Of a stretch of 64,000 nucleotides of DNA, positions 1-12,400 are shown piece after piece. The position numbers and the translations under genes are program-made. Source of the stretch: Hepsetus odoe. Its lineage: Eukaryota > Chordata > Actinopteri > Characiformes > Hepsetidae. The notes beneath the pieces are model-generated. The model saw only the letters and a program-made list of their open reading frames with translations, made no database searches and had not been told where the DNA came from. Numbering within the stretch: the stretch's first letter is position 1; each line of letters starts with the position of its first letter. Location of the stretch: contig CM029369.1 of the NCBI GenBank assembly GCA_017165825.1, positions 3,919,985-3,983,984 on the forward strand, in the 5' to 3' direction.

Positions 1-315
1 CAGGTCCACCATCTCCTCCTCAGGATCTTCATGTCACTGAAGCAGCAAGGGATCATATCTCTGTTGCCTGGAAAGCCCCAGAAAGGAATGGAGGAAGCCC
101 AGTCATTGGCTACCACATTGAGCTCTGTGAGGCTGGAACTGGGAAGTGGATGAGAGTTAACTCTCGTCCAGTTAAAGAGCTGAAATTCAGAGCTGGGGAG
201 GAGGAAGGTATTGTTCCGGAGAAGCAGTACATCTTCAGAATCCGCGCTGTCAACGCTGTTGGTGATAGCGAGCCATCTGAGATCTCTGAGAGTGTTTATG
301 CCAAAGACTCTGACT
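1..315 (+). CDS. ttn: ttn exon (partial): Fn3 domain preceding A1
   Basis: Codons start at base 3. The first readable residues (G-P-P-S-P-P) fit a P-G-P-P Fn3 opening, so the exon starts just left of the window. It shows the N-G-G turn and Y-I-F-R-I-R-A-V-N. The donor is gtaagc at 316, phase 1. It is the last Fn3 before the D-zone (A/I junction). Confidence 0.93.
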
Positions 316-3300
316 GTAAGCTTAAGCTTGTGAATTTTTCATGCACTTGTTCAATGACTGTATGACCTTCTGTTGTACCAAAGTTTACTTGCAGTAATTA
401 GCCCTTCATTCATCCCTATAGGCAACCCAACCCTTGACTTCCAGACCAAGGACATTGTTGTTGTGGAGGGTGAGAAGATGCACCTCCCTATTCCATTCAA
501 GGCTGTACCATCACCCAAGATCACATGGCACAAGGATGGGAAGGAGATGAAGGCTGATGATCGGGTCTCATTCAGAGCAGATTACATTTCATGCCACCTG
601 GAAATTCCTAGCAGCCTGCATGCTGATGCTGGCCAGTACAAAGTAACCCTGGAGAACAGCCTTGGAGCAACCAGTGGGACAATTAACGTCAAAGTCATTG
701 GTATGATAATGAACTGATATACCTACATAATCCAATTCATACATTTCATTCTGAAAAATAACCAAATAACCACCACACATATGACTATTACCACATTGTT
801 TTAATTACATTATGGCGTTTTATATCATCAGGTCTTCCTGGACCATGCAAGGAAATTCTTGCAAGTGAAATCACCAAGAACTCCTGCAAGGTGACATGGG
901 ATCCACCAGACTATGATGGTGGCACCCCTATTCTTCACTATGTCTTGCAGCGCAGAGAGGCAGGCAGAAGAACCTATGTCAATGTCATGTCCGGAGAGAA
1001 CAAAGTGAGCTGGCCCATTAAGGATCTCATCCAAAATGGAGAGTACTACTTCCGTGTTCAGGCTGTCAACAAGATTGGTGGTGGTGAATTTATTGAGCTC
1101 CGTAATCCTGTAATTGCTGAGGATCAGAAGCGTGAGTACAGCCATAAATCTAATTTTAGACACGATGTGTTGAAAGGTGCCAAAATGTTTGCTCATTTAC
1201 TTAATTTGATCCGTTCGTGCAGATCCACCTGACCCACCTGTTGACGTTGAAACCCACAACCCTACATCTGAGTCTGTGACCCTCACTTGGAAGCCACCTA
1301 TGTATGATGGTGGATCCAAGATTATGGGCTACATCCTGGAGAAGACGATGAAAGGCGAAGAGAAGTTTGTGAGATGCAACGATTTTCTTGTGCCAGTGTT
1401 ATCTTACACTGTTAAAGGCTTGAGGCAAGGAAAAGATTATCAGTTCCGTGTGCGTGCAGAGAATGCAGCAGGAATTAGTGATCCTTCGCGAGCCACTCCT
1501 ATGATCAAAGCTACCGATGCTGCTGGTATGGACTAAAATCGCTTCAATTTTAATTTTTACATTAACAGCATTTCCTACCAATATTAATTACAATTGTTAC
1601 TTTTATTCTCCTTTTTTCAGATCGTCCTAAAGTGTTCCTTAGTGGCAGTCTGCAGTCAGGTTTAAGCATCAAGAAAGGTGAGGAGATCAGACTGACTGCC
1701 TACATCTCCGGATTCCCTTACCCGGAAATAACCTGGATGAGAAACAAAGCAACCATCAGGCCCGAAGCGCTTAGGAAGCGACCAGAAAGGCCTATTAGGA
1801 AAAAGAAGGAGAAAGAAAAGGAGCCGGAAAAGAAGGAGGAGGAAAAAGAAAAGCCAGAAGAAAAGAAAGAAGAAGACAAGGAGAAGAAGGAGGAAAAGGC
1901 AGAGGAGGGCAAGGACAAAAAGGAGGAAGAGAAGAAAGAGAAAGAAAAGGTGGTAGAGGAACCTGAAGAGCCAGAGGAGGAGGAATACCATCCATCACTG
2001 AATGAGCGTCTTACCATCGACAACTCAAGAAAGGGTGAATCCTTCGTTATTGTAAAAGATGTCATCAGAGCTGATCATGGAGTTTTCACCATCAAGGTGG
2101 AAAACGATCATGGTATTGCTTCTGCCACCTGTGAGGTTAATGTCCTGGGTGAGTAAAACATTTGCAGTTTCTCCACAGCTACACTGAACTATGAACTTAT
2201 GATGAGACTAAACTCTTCTTTGGATTATGTACTGCAGATACTCCTGGTCCCCCAGTTAATTTGAAATTTGAGGAGGTCAGAAAAGATTCTCTCATCTGCA
2301 AGTGGGATCCTCCCATAGATGATGGTGGAAGTGAGGTCCTTAATTATGTGCTGGAGAGAAAAGACAACACCAAGGCTGAGATGGGATGGGTCACTGTGAC
2401 TTCAATCCTCAGAGGGTGCAAGTACCCAGTAACAAAACTGATTGATGGAAAAGAGTACATCTTCCGTGTTACTGCTGAGAATAGATTTGGCGCTGGAAAA
2501 CCATGCATCTCCAAACCTGTCATTGCCAAGAATCCATTTGGTAAACAATGTTTATGCACTTTTCGTGAATCGAGTCAGAACTAACATTTCATTTAATAAT
2601 TCTGATACCTGCTTTTAATACTTGCTTACATTTTCTTTAAAACATTTCACACTTCAGATCCTCCAGATGCACCTGAGAAGCCTGAAATTGTAGACGTCAC
2701 AGCCCACAGCATGGTTGTCACTTGGACTGAACCTAAGGACAATGGTAGCCCCATCCAAGGATATTGGGTGGAGAAGCGAGAAATTAATAGTACACACTGG
2801 GCAAGAGTGAATCGCGACATTGTTACCCAACTGGAACTGAACGTAGAGGGTCTCTTAGAAGGCTTGACCTACCTGTTCAGGGTTTGTGCAGAGAACTTGG
2901 CTGGGCGGGGAAAGTTCAGTCCACCATCTGAGCCAAAGACAGCACAGGCTGCAATCAGTAAGGAAATTCTGCCTTCATATAACTTCACATTTGGAAGTGC
3001 AATGCTGTACTCATTAAGGTTTGTGTGTACAATTCTGATTTCATTTCCTGTTTCTTTCAGCAACACCGGGTCCACCAATTGCACGCGTTGCTGACACTAC
3101 AGACCATTCAATTATAGTTGAATGGGACCCTCCTGTAGACAACGGTGGTGCAGATATTTTTGGCTACCATGTTGAAAAAGCATTGGCTGGCTCTCAGGAC
3201 TGGTCACGAGCCACAGAAAGACTTTGCAAAACAAACACATTCACGGTCTACGGTGTCAGAGAGAAAGCTAAATACCTTGTCCGAGTTGTGGCAGTCAACT

Positions 3301-3379
3301 GTGTGGGTGAAGGTGCTCCTGGCCTGACAGATGCTGTCATTGTGAAGATGCCTGCAGGTATCATTTTCAAACTACTGCT

Positions 3380-3415
<36 letters not shown>

Positions 3416-6400
3416 AAAAAAAAAAGTATATGACACCACTGGGGCAGCAGTGGCTTAATGGCTAGGCCCCATAATCTGATCAAGTCATAGTCCAGCAGGT
3501 TACTCTAAGGTAACCTTGAGCAAGGTAACTTCCTCATCACTGCTCCCAGGGCCTTGGACATATGGCTGCCCACAAGCACTAGAGGTGCTGGTTGTCTACT
3601 AGGGGTGCTGGTGGTTTAGTGGTAGGATACTCACCTATAGACCAAGAGGTTACAGGTTCAAATCTCACCTCCAGCACTACCACCATAGGGTTCTTGGGCA
3701 AGACCCTTAACCCCAAGTTGCTCCAGGGGGACTGTACCTGTAGTTAAGAAATGTAAGTCACTCTGGATAAGACCGTCAGCTATAATGCCGTAAATGGTAG
3801 GATACTCACCTACAGACCAAGATGTTGCAGGTTTGAATCCCACCTCCAGAACTGGGTTCCTGAGCAAAACCCTTAACCCCATGTTTCTATGAATTGGAAG
3901 TTCCTCTGGAAAGGAATGTCAGCTAAATGCAGTGTTAAATGCAAAGAAGCATTTCATTTGCCTTCACTGTGCGGTGTGTCTTCACAATGACAAATGTTCA
4001 CGTTCACATTTCAGCTTGTTTGTTTGCCTTACAGTGATGCCTGTAATTGAACTTGGTGTCGTCATGAAGGGTGACCATATTGTACGAGCTGGTGAGATGC
4101 TAAGGATCCCAGCACATGTGACTGGTAGACCAAAACCATCACTTACATGGACAAAGGATGATGCTGCCCCTGACAAGCAGCGTGTAGAAATTGAAGAAGC
4201 TGGAGAGGACAGTACTCTTATTGTGAAGTGTCCGACAAGAAAAGACAGTGGCAAATACATGATCACGGCAGCAAACCCAAGTGGTATCAAGTCAGGCTGG
4301 GTTAGGGTTGAAGTTGTGGGTGAGTGTAATGGAGCAGTGTAACTGTAGTTTGGATTTTATCATGAAGCTTGAATTTTTCAAACTAATTTCAGAAAAGATT
4401 TGTCTTTTAAAACAAGTCTCTCCACCTTCTGTTCAGACGTCCCTGGACCTGTCCTTGAACTCAAGCCTGTTGTAGTAACAAGAAAACTGATGATTCTCAA
4501 CTGGTCTGATCCTGATGATGATGGTGGCAGTGATCTGACTGGCTTCGTTGTTGAAAGGAAAGAGCCTAAGATGCATTCATTTAGGCAGCCCATTGAAACT
4601 GTTCCATCTAAATGTGAAATTGGGGGCATTGTTGAGGGAGTGGAATACATCTTCCGAGTTATGGCCAAGAACAAGTATGGCTGTGGGCCACCAGTTGATC
4701 TTGGACCTGTTCTTGCAGTGGATCCACAAGGTAACACAGATAATGCTTTACTATTCGATTTATTAATATTATGAAATATGTTCTGTTATGAAATTATGAA
4801 ATATGATCAGGGAAAATCATATTCATGCAATTTTTTTTATGTCAGCTCCACCAACCTCCCCTGAGAAGTTCCACTATTCTGAAAGAACCAAGTCTTCTCT
4901 GACCGTTACATGGAGGCCGCCTCGTAATGACGGTGGCAGTCCAATCATTGGTTACATCATTGAGAAGAGGCGTCAAGATCAACCTGCTTTCCAGCCAGTC
5001 TCCACTGAGCTGTGCAAAGATCTGACACTCACCGTGGAGAATCTGGATGAGCTGCATATGTATGAGTTCCGTGCAAAGGCTGTTAACAGCATTGGTGAAA
5101 GTGAACCTTCCATACCATTGATGGTTGTGATTCAGGATGATGAAGGTTTGCCAAGATCTAGTTCATTGTCACCTCCATAAAAACGTTTGGTTCAGTATTT
5201 AGATAAACTAATCGGCTACTTCTTTTTTTCAGTACCTCCAAGTTTGCACATGCTGAAACATTTCAAAGGTGACTTGATCCGTGCACGGAAGAACGAGGCA
5301 GTTGAGATGCCTGCTGAGGTCACAGGTCTTCCAATGCCAAAGATTGAATGGTTTAAGGATGACGTGTTGATCCCCAAGTCCACTGAGAAGGTCTTGATGG
5401 AAACAAAGGAAGTTGATAGGATGACCGAACACACAAAACTCTCGATCCCTGCTGTTACAAGGCTGGACAAGGGGACGTACACTGTAACGGCCTCCAACCG
5501 ATTTGGGACAGTCAGTCATCATATCTGCCTGGAGGTGCTGGGTAAGTATAGATTCTGGGGAAGTTTAGCCTCATTTTTTTAATGATCTTGTGCAGGTGTA
5601 AAATAATACGCTGATATTTTATCAGATCGGCCAACACCACCGAGAAACATTTCTGTGTCAAATATCCGTGCTGAATCTTGTCACCTGAAATGGGATGCAC
5701 CGCTGGACACTGGAGGCTGTGAGCTCTCCAACTACATTGTTGAGTTGAAAGACCTTGATGTTGAGGATGCTGAGAAAGCTGAATGGGTCCAAGTTTCCAA
5801 CACTGTTGTAGATAAAAAATTCGGGGTAAGCAAGAAATGGTTTTTGATTAGTAAATTAGAGTCATGAATTATAGTGCATAACTGTTAAACCGAGCTTATC
5901 ATTTTCTGTCCTGTAGGTATGGGATCTTAAAACAGGTGGCAAGTATAAGTTCAGGGTCAAAGCTGAAAACAAGTATGGCATAAGCGATGCCTGTGAAACA
6001 GAAGAAGTACATATCAGAGATCCATTTGCTCTTCCTGGTCCACCCCAAAAAGTTACTATCGCAGAACACTCCAAGACTGATATACTGGTGACGTGGGAAC
6101 CACCCATGGACAGTGGTGGAACTCCAATCACTGGCTACTGGTTGGAGAAGCGTGAGAAGGGCACATCCCATTGGGCCAAAGCAAATAAGACCCCAGTGTC
6201 CAAACGTGGCACAAAGGGTTGGGAATTCCCGGTCACACGTGTCATAGAAGGACTTGAGTATGAATTCCGTGTAATGGCTTGCAATGCTTCGGGTACTGGT
6301 CCTCCTAGTGCTGTCTCAGAATCAGCCTTCGCAATTGATCCTCTCAGTAAGTTCGACAAAAAGATTGTGTGTGTTTATATATATATATAAAATATAAATA

Positions 6401-9400
6401 ATGCATAATAATGTATAATACATATATATATATATATATTTAGAAATATATGATTTAAGAAAGCATCAAAAGTAACTATGCATGATATGTGTATATCACA
6501 GCACCACCCAGCATGCCAGCAGCTCCTGAAGTTGCTGACAAAACCAAACGTAGCGTCACCCTGTCCTGGACCCCGCCAGAAAAAGACGGTGGACGGCCCA
6601 TCAAAGGCTACATCATTGAGGTCCAAGATGAGGGTACAAGTGACTGGAACAGAGTCAATGATGCAGACAGTTTGCATCCCAGCACTGTCTTCACTGTTCC
6701 AAACCTTCAAGAGCTGAAGAGATACAGATTTAGAATCATTGCCGTCAATGATATTGGAGAGTCTGAGCCAAGTCCAAGAACCACTGAAGTTCTCATGGAG
6801 GACATTCACAGTAAGAGTTCACCTTAAACAAGGCTGCAAATGCTTCAGTTTTATTTTCTAATACTCTTGACATGTATCATTTTGGTTGCTTCCACAGCTG
6901 AGCCCAAGCTCTTTTTGGATATCAATGCTACGGAGTTAGTTTCCATTCCCGCTGGTTCTCCCATCAGAATACCAGTATCTATTACCGGACGTCCCGTTCC
7001 TAAGGTCACATGGGACTTTGATGGAAAAGCAAAGACGGAGAAAAAGGATCGTCTTCACACTGTGCCAGTCGACTCACAGGTATCAAACATCAGGAAGCTG
7101 TTTTCTGCACTACTATTGCTGAGGAAATCTCAAACTTTACAAGTCTGCGACCACATTTTACATCTCAAATATACAATTTATAAGTGGAAAGTGTTTTTGA
7201 GAAAGAAGTAACAAAAAAAAAGGAAAGAAGAAACAGACAATATTCTGCACTTTTTCTAGGTCACTATACAATTTGGGCCTTTGTCCTAGACATTAGGTGG
7301 ATTAGATCTTCCCATTAGAGGCTGTTATACAAACCTGTAGAGAATAGAATAGAAAAATAGAGTAGACTTTATTGTCATTGTACAATGTACAACGAAATCG
7401 GGGGGGGGTTCCCCTACTTCAATGCATTATTTTAATAGAGTTAAAAATAGATGAAAGATTAAAAAAAATAGATTTAAAAATAAATAAATGAATAAATAAA
7501 AGCAAAAACACAATAAAAGAAACACAGAAATTTTTATCCAGATTTAAAGTGCTGCGTGCATGTGTGTTGGTGGTGTTTGGAGCATGGGGGGGGTGTATCT
7601 ATAGCACCTGCCTGAAGGCATAAGTTCAAACAGATGATGGGCGGGATGTGAAGAATCTGCAATGATGGCTTTAGTTTTCTTTTTCTTGCGGCAATGAGAT
7701 GTGGATATTTCAGATATGGATGGTACGGGGCAGCCAATAATTTTATGACCCTCCTGTTCTCAACTGTGGAACCCGTATACCACACTCACAAACAGTATGT
7801 TAGTACACTCTCCACAGAAGAGTGATAGAAGGCCAGCAGCAACTTCATGTCCAGCTTGTTTTTCCTGAGGACACGCAGGAAGTATAATCGCTGTCGAGCC
7901 TTCTTTACTGAAGCTTTTGTGTAGTGAGTCCACAAAAGGTCAGCGGAGATGTAGGTGCCCAGAAACTTGAGGCTAGTGACAATTTCCACACATTCTCCAT
8001 CAATGAGCAGAGGGATGTGGTCATGCTTATGCTTCCTGAAGTCTATGATCAGTTCTTTAGTTTTGAGAATATTCATTGACAAATTGTTCTCTGAGCACCA
8101 GAGGGACATTTTCTCCACCTCAGTCCTGTATGCTGTCTCATCTCCATCTGATATGAGCCCCACTACAGTGATGTCATCTGCATATTTGATGATGGTGTTA
8201 ATTGGGTGGGTTGAAGTGCAGTCGAAGGTATACAGGGCGTACAGAAGAGGGCTCAGCACACAGCCCTGGGGAGAGCCGGTGCTTAGTGTGAGTGAGGAAG
8301 AGAGGTGATGCCCAAGTCTGACTGATTGAGGACGGTGTGTGAGAAATTGTTTTATCCATCTGCAGGTGGGGAGGGGGATCTGTAAGAGCATTAGTTTATT
8401 GATTAGAATGTCCGGGATGAGTGTTGAACGCTGAGCTGTAGTCCACGAAGAGCATCCTCATGTAGCTGTTCCGGTTCTCCAGGTGACTGAGCGCTTTGTG
8501 TAGCGTGACAGCGATGGCATCTTCGGTGGATCAGTTCGCTCTGTAGGCAAACTGGTAGGGATCCAAGGTTGGGGGAAGGCAGTTTCTGATGTGCTGGGAA
8601 ACCAGTCGCTCTAAGCACTTCATGATTACAGACGTGAGAGCTATGGGTCTGTAATCATTGAGACTGTCTGTGGCAATTCTTTTGGGGACGGGAGTGATGG
8701 TGGAGGCCTTCAGGCATGTGGGTACCATGGCGAGAGTCAGAGACAGGTTGAACAGCTTGGTGAGGATCCCTGTCAACTGGTCTGCACATGCCGTGACCAC
8801 TGCCCCTGGGATGCCATCAGGTCCAGCAGCTTTCCTGGGGTTTACTGCCCTTAGGGTTTTCTTCACCTCGGGCTCTTGGAGAGAGAGAGGGTGGGGGTCA
8901 CAGTTGCTAGGATCAAAAGGGGGCAGCGGATGCTGGATTGACCTGATCTCAAAGCGGGCATAATAGTTATTAAACTCCTCTGCCAGTGTGCTGCTACTGT
9001 TGCTGTTGGAGGGTGAGGGACTCTGTCCTCTATAGTTGGTAAGGGTCTGGATGCCCTTCCACATCTGCTGTGGGTTGTTATTCAACAGATAGCCCTCCAT
9101 CTTCCCCCTGTAGGCCTCCATTGCCAGATGGATGCCTCTCCTCAGGTTAGCTCTGGCAGTGCTGTACAGTGAGCTGTCCCCACTCCTGAAGGCTGAGTTT
9201 CGCGCTCTTATTAGGTCCTGAACATATCTCGTCATCCAGGGTTTCCTGTTTGTTTACTGCACAAACACGTTTGTTTACTGACACGTTCTCTACACAGTTC
9301 CTTATGTAGAAGAGGACGGTCTCTGTGTGTGTCTCCCGGTCCTGATGCTTAAAGATGTTCCAGTCAGTACAAGCAAAGCAGTCTTGTAACTGGAGGAGGG

Positions 9401-12400
9401 CATTTCCAGGCCAGGTTTTAATGGTCAATGTCTTTGGGTGTACTTGTTTCCTTTGTGGAGTGTATCTGGAGATTGTCCCAGGTGGGGGAGAGGTGTTTCT
9501 CTATAGGCATGCTTAATGTTGGAGTAAACATGATCCAGTGTCTTTTCCCCCCTAGTAGCACACTTAACATGCTGGTAGAAATTCGGGAACACTGTCCGAA
9601 GGCATGCTTGATTAAAGTCCCCCGCTATTATATGGACCCCGTCAGGATGAGCCCGCTGTTGTTTGTTTAATATGCGTTGAAGCTGGCTTAGGGCTGAGCT
9701 AAAATTACCATCTGGCGGGATATAAACAGCAGTAACGATGATCACTGTGAGCTCCCTCGGCAGATAGAACGGTCTGCACTGGACAGACATGGCCTCTAAG
9801 TCCGGCGAGCAGTGGCTGTCTATTTTCCTGCTGTTGAAACACCAGTTCTCCAGCACGTACACACAGAGTCCTCCTCCCTGCTCTTACCAGAGGCTTCGCT
9901 GCGATCCTGGCGGTGTATGGTGCGGCCTGCTAACTCCACCGTAGCGTCGGGGATTTGCGGGTGTAGCCAGGATTCTGTTATAATCATCAAACAACACTCA
10001 CGTATGAGGCAGTTGTAGGCGATCTGTGATTGTAGCTCATCCATCTTGTTTGCGAGGGATCTGGCGTTTGTGAGGTACAGAGATGGTAGTGGGGGCTTGT
10101 GCGGATGTTTCCGTAGCTGAGCCAGCAGTCCAGCTCTACATCCCCGTTTTTGCTTCCTCTCTAAGTCCGATACCAATCCACGGAGCTCCCGGCGGTCTCT
10201 GTAACTCCGCTGGCATATTAAAAGTCTGTTTAAAAGTGTATGTTGTACCAGTTATTGCAGTGTTAAACTGATGTCCGATTTCAATCAGGTCCCTTCGGCT
10301 GTAGATAACGTGTGCAAGAGACCCAATAAAAAGGTGCAAAAAGTACAATACAATAAGATAAAAATAGGGAAAAATGCATTGGCGTGGGGAACCTCCAGCC
10401 GCTGCGTCCGTGCGCGCCACCATTTTGCATGCAGTACCATTTATAATTAAATTATGTTCATAAAGATATCGTTTTAATTATATAATAATGTTTGCATCAT
10501 ATAAAAAAGGCATTTTCACAGTCTCTGGACCCCACAGCATAGAGATTTAATCTGATGTATATGTTTTCAGGTGGAATCTACTGACACTACCTCGGTGTTA
10601 ACAATTCCTGCGTGTTTACGAGTCCACTCTGGCAGATACACTGTCACAGCAAAAAACAAAACCGGACAGAAACACATTAACATCAGAGTTATCGTACTTG
10701 GTGAGTTGGTTCTCTGTCAGTGTCTTAAAGCAATATTTAAATAATATAAAATGAGATCATTAATCTTTTTCATATGATATGTTTCCAGATGTTCCTGGGC
10801 CACCCAAGGAGCTCAAGGTAACTGATGTTTCCAGGTCCACAATGAGAATTATCTGGAAGCTGCCAGATACTGACGGTGGAGAGAGAATCAAAAGCTACTT
10901 CATTGAAAAGAAGGCTGTGACCGGAAAGGCCTGGACAATTGTAAATCCAGCATGTGCCAGCATGGCATTTGTAGTGCCTGACCTCCATGAGGGCTTAGAC
11001 TACCTGTTCCGCGTACGTGCTGAAAACCGCATTGGAATGGGCCCATTCACTGAGACCACGGAGCCCATAAGGGCGAGGGATCCCATCCGTAAGTTGGAAA
11101 TTAGAGCAGTTGGTATTATTTCAGTGAATGACATTTTAAACCCCTAACTACATTTTGTGTTGTATTTTTTTCAAGATCCACCTGATCCTCCAACTAAGGT
11201 CAAGATCAATCTTGTAACCAAGAACACCGTCACCCTAACGTGGATGCCACCCAAAAATGATGGTGGTGCTCCCGTAACACACTACCTTGTTGATAGATTG
11301 AGTTGGGACACAAGTGGTCCACAAAAAGAGACGTGGAAACAGTGCAATAAGAGGGATGTTGAAGAGACAACCTTTATTGTGGAAGACCTCAAAGAGGGTG
11401 GGGAATATGAGTTCCGTGTCAAGGCGGTAAATGAAGCTGGTCCAAGCAGACCATCTGTTACTGTGGGACCTATCATTATCAAAGACCAGACCTGTGAGCA
11501 TTGGACATTACAAGATCATAAATGTTGTTGTTCCGTTAAAACGGGCATGGCCTAATGATTGAATATCTTTTCAGGTGCTCCAACCATTGATCTTAGAGAA
11601 AGTCTAGAGAGTGCGGAAACATTTGATGTCAGCATAATTGCCAGGGTTCATGGGTGTCCATTCCCATCCCTGGTCTGGCAGAAAGCTGCATTTGACAAGC
11701 CTGATGAAAAGAAAGATGTACGTTATGATCAGCATATCAATAAGCTGGTCTCTGATGAAAGATGTACCCTGCTGATTCAGCAATCCAAGAGAGATGACAG
11801 TGCGATTTACACACTTACAGCTACTAACAGCCTCGGCAAGGCTTCTAAGGACATCAAACTTACCATTTTGGGTAAATTTCTGTTTCTTAGGTTCGGATGA
11901 AATAACGATTCAGCATTGATGAGTGTTTCATAACGTTATAAACTTTCCTCTGTAGGACGACCTGGACCACCAATAGGACCTGTCAAGTTTGAAGAGGTTT
12001 TCGCTGAAAGGATTGGCCTCTCCTGGAAGCCACCCATAGACGATGGTGGTTCCAAGATTACAAACTATGTCGTTGAAAAACGTGAGGATAACAGGAAGAC
12101 ATGGGTCCATGTCTCGAGTGATCCAAAGGAGTGTGCATACACAGTTCAGAGGCTCACGGAAGGACATGAGTATGAGTTCCGTATTATGGCTCAGAATAAA
12201 TATGGTGTCGGACCACCACTCTACAGCGAACCTGAGAAAGCAAGAAACCTGTTTAGTGAGTAGCACTGTTTTGTGTGCCAGCTTTTTGCAGAAAGAGAAC
12301 ATTTTTTGAAACATTCATTATGATTCATATTAATGTACTTGTTTCATCAGCTGTTCCTGGACAATGTGAGAAGCCGACTGTCTCAGAAGTCACACTTGAA

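Larger units (their letters stand above)
422..3357 (+). repeat. ttn: D-zone super-repeat 1 (A1-A7)
   Basis: Seven domains in the order Ig-Fn-Fn-Ig-Fn-Fn-Fn, each on its own exon. The fourth domain (Ig A4) is enlarged by a charged insert. Numbering is by counting from the first Ig that starts the regular seven-domain pattern. Confidence 0.88.
4035..6810 (+). repeat. ttn: D-zone super-repeat 2 (A8-A14)
   Basis: Ig-Fn-Fn-Ig-Fn-Fn-Fn on seven exons. The fifth domain is split by a phase-0 intron, and its second half is fused with the sixth domain in one exon. Confidence 0.88.
7341..10434 (-). mobile_element. non-LTR retrotransposon (CR1/L2/Rex1-like LINE), nearly full length, inactive
   Basis: Antisense to titin within intron 7080-10570. 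The minus strand reads from a GC-rich 5' end near 10430 through an endonuclease region and a reverse transcriptase to a 3' tail. The tail contains the gttgtacattgtac...caataaag block (about 7360-7395) and ends in attct-type tandem units (7341-7352), as in CR1/L2-group fish LINEs. The coding region is broken by frameshifts and stop codons, so it should not encode working protein. I did not find a clear target-site duplication. The exact clade is uncertain. Confidence 0.88.
7080..10570. other. 3.49 kb intron within Ig A15
   Basis: This is the longest intron in the window, about thirty times the usual size, and almost all of the excess is the antisense LINE. Bases 7080-7340 and 10435-10570 are AT-rich with no other feature seen. 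A G run lies near 7400-7408 inside the element. Donor gtatca, acceptor ttttcag, phase 0. Confidence 0.9.

Noticed and set aside
1662..1991. Minus-strand open frame rich in Leu and Phe that looks like membrane segments
   Set aside because: It is the exact antisense of the Lys/Glu codons (AAG/GAG read as CTT/CTC), so it follows from the insert's composition. No start context or independent support.
3612..3680. Possible tRNA gene, since A and B boxes are present
   Set aside because: There is no cloverleaf with an acceptor stem, and the sequence continues into a SINE body and tail. It is a tRNA-derived SINE.
7955..8308. Plus-strand open frame in the LINE interval as a host gene
   Set aside because: It is the antisense of the reverse transcriptase, and lies in an intron without splice support.
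7080..10570. CRISPR array, prophage or bacterial-type elements
   Set aside because: No regular spaced repeats and no bacterial genes. The sequence is vertebrate intronic DNA with a LINE.
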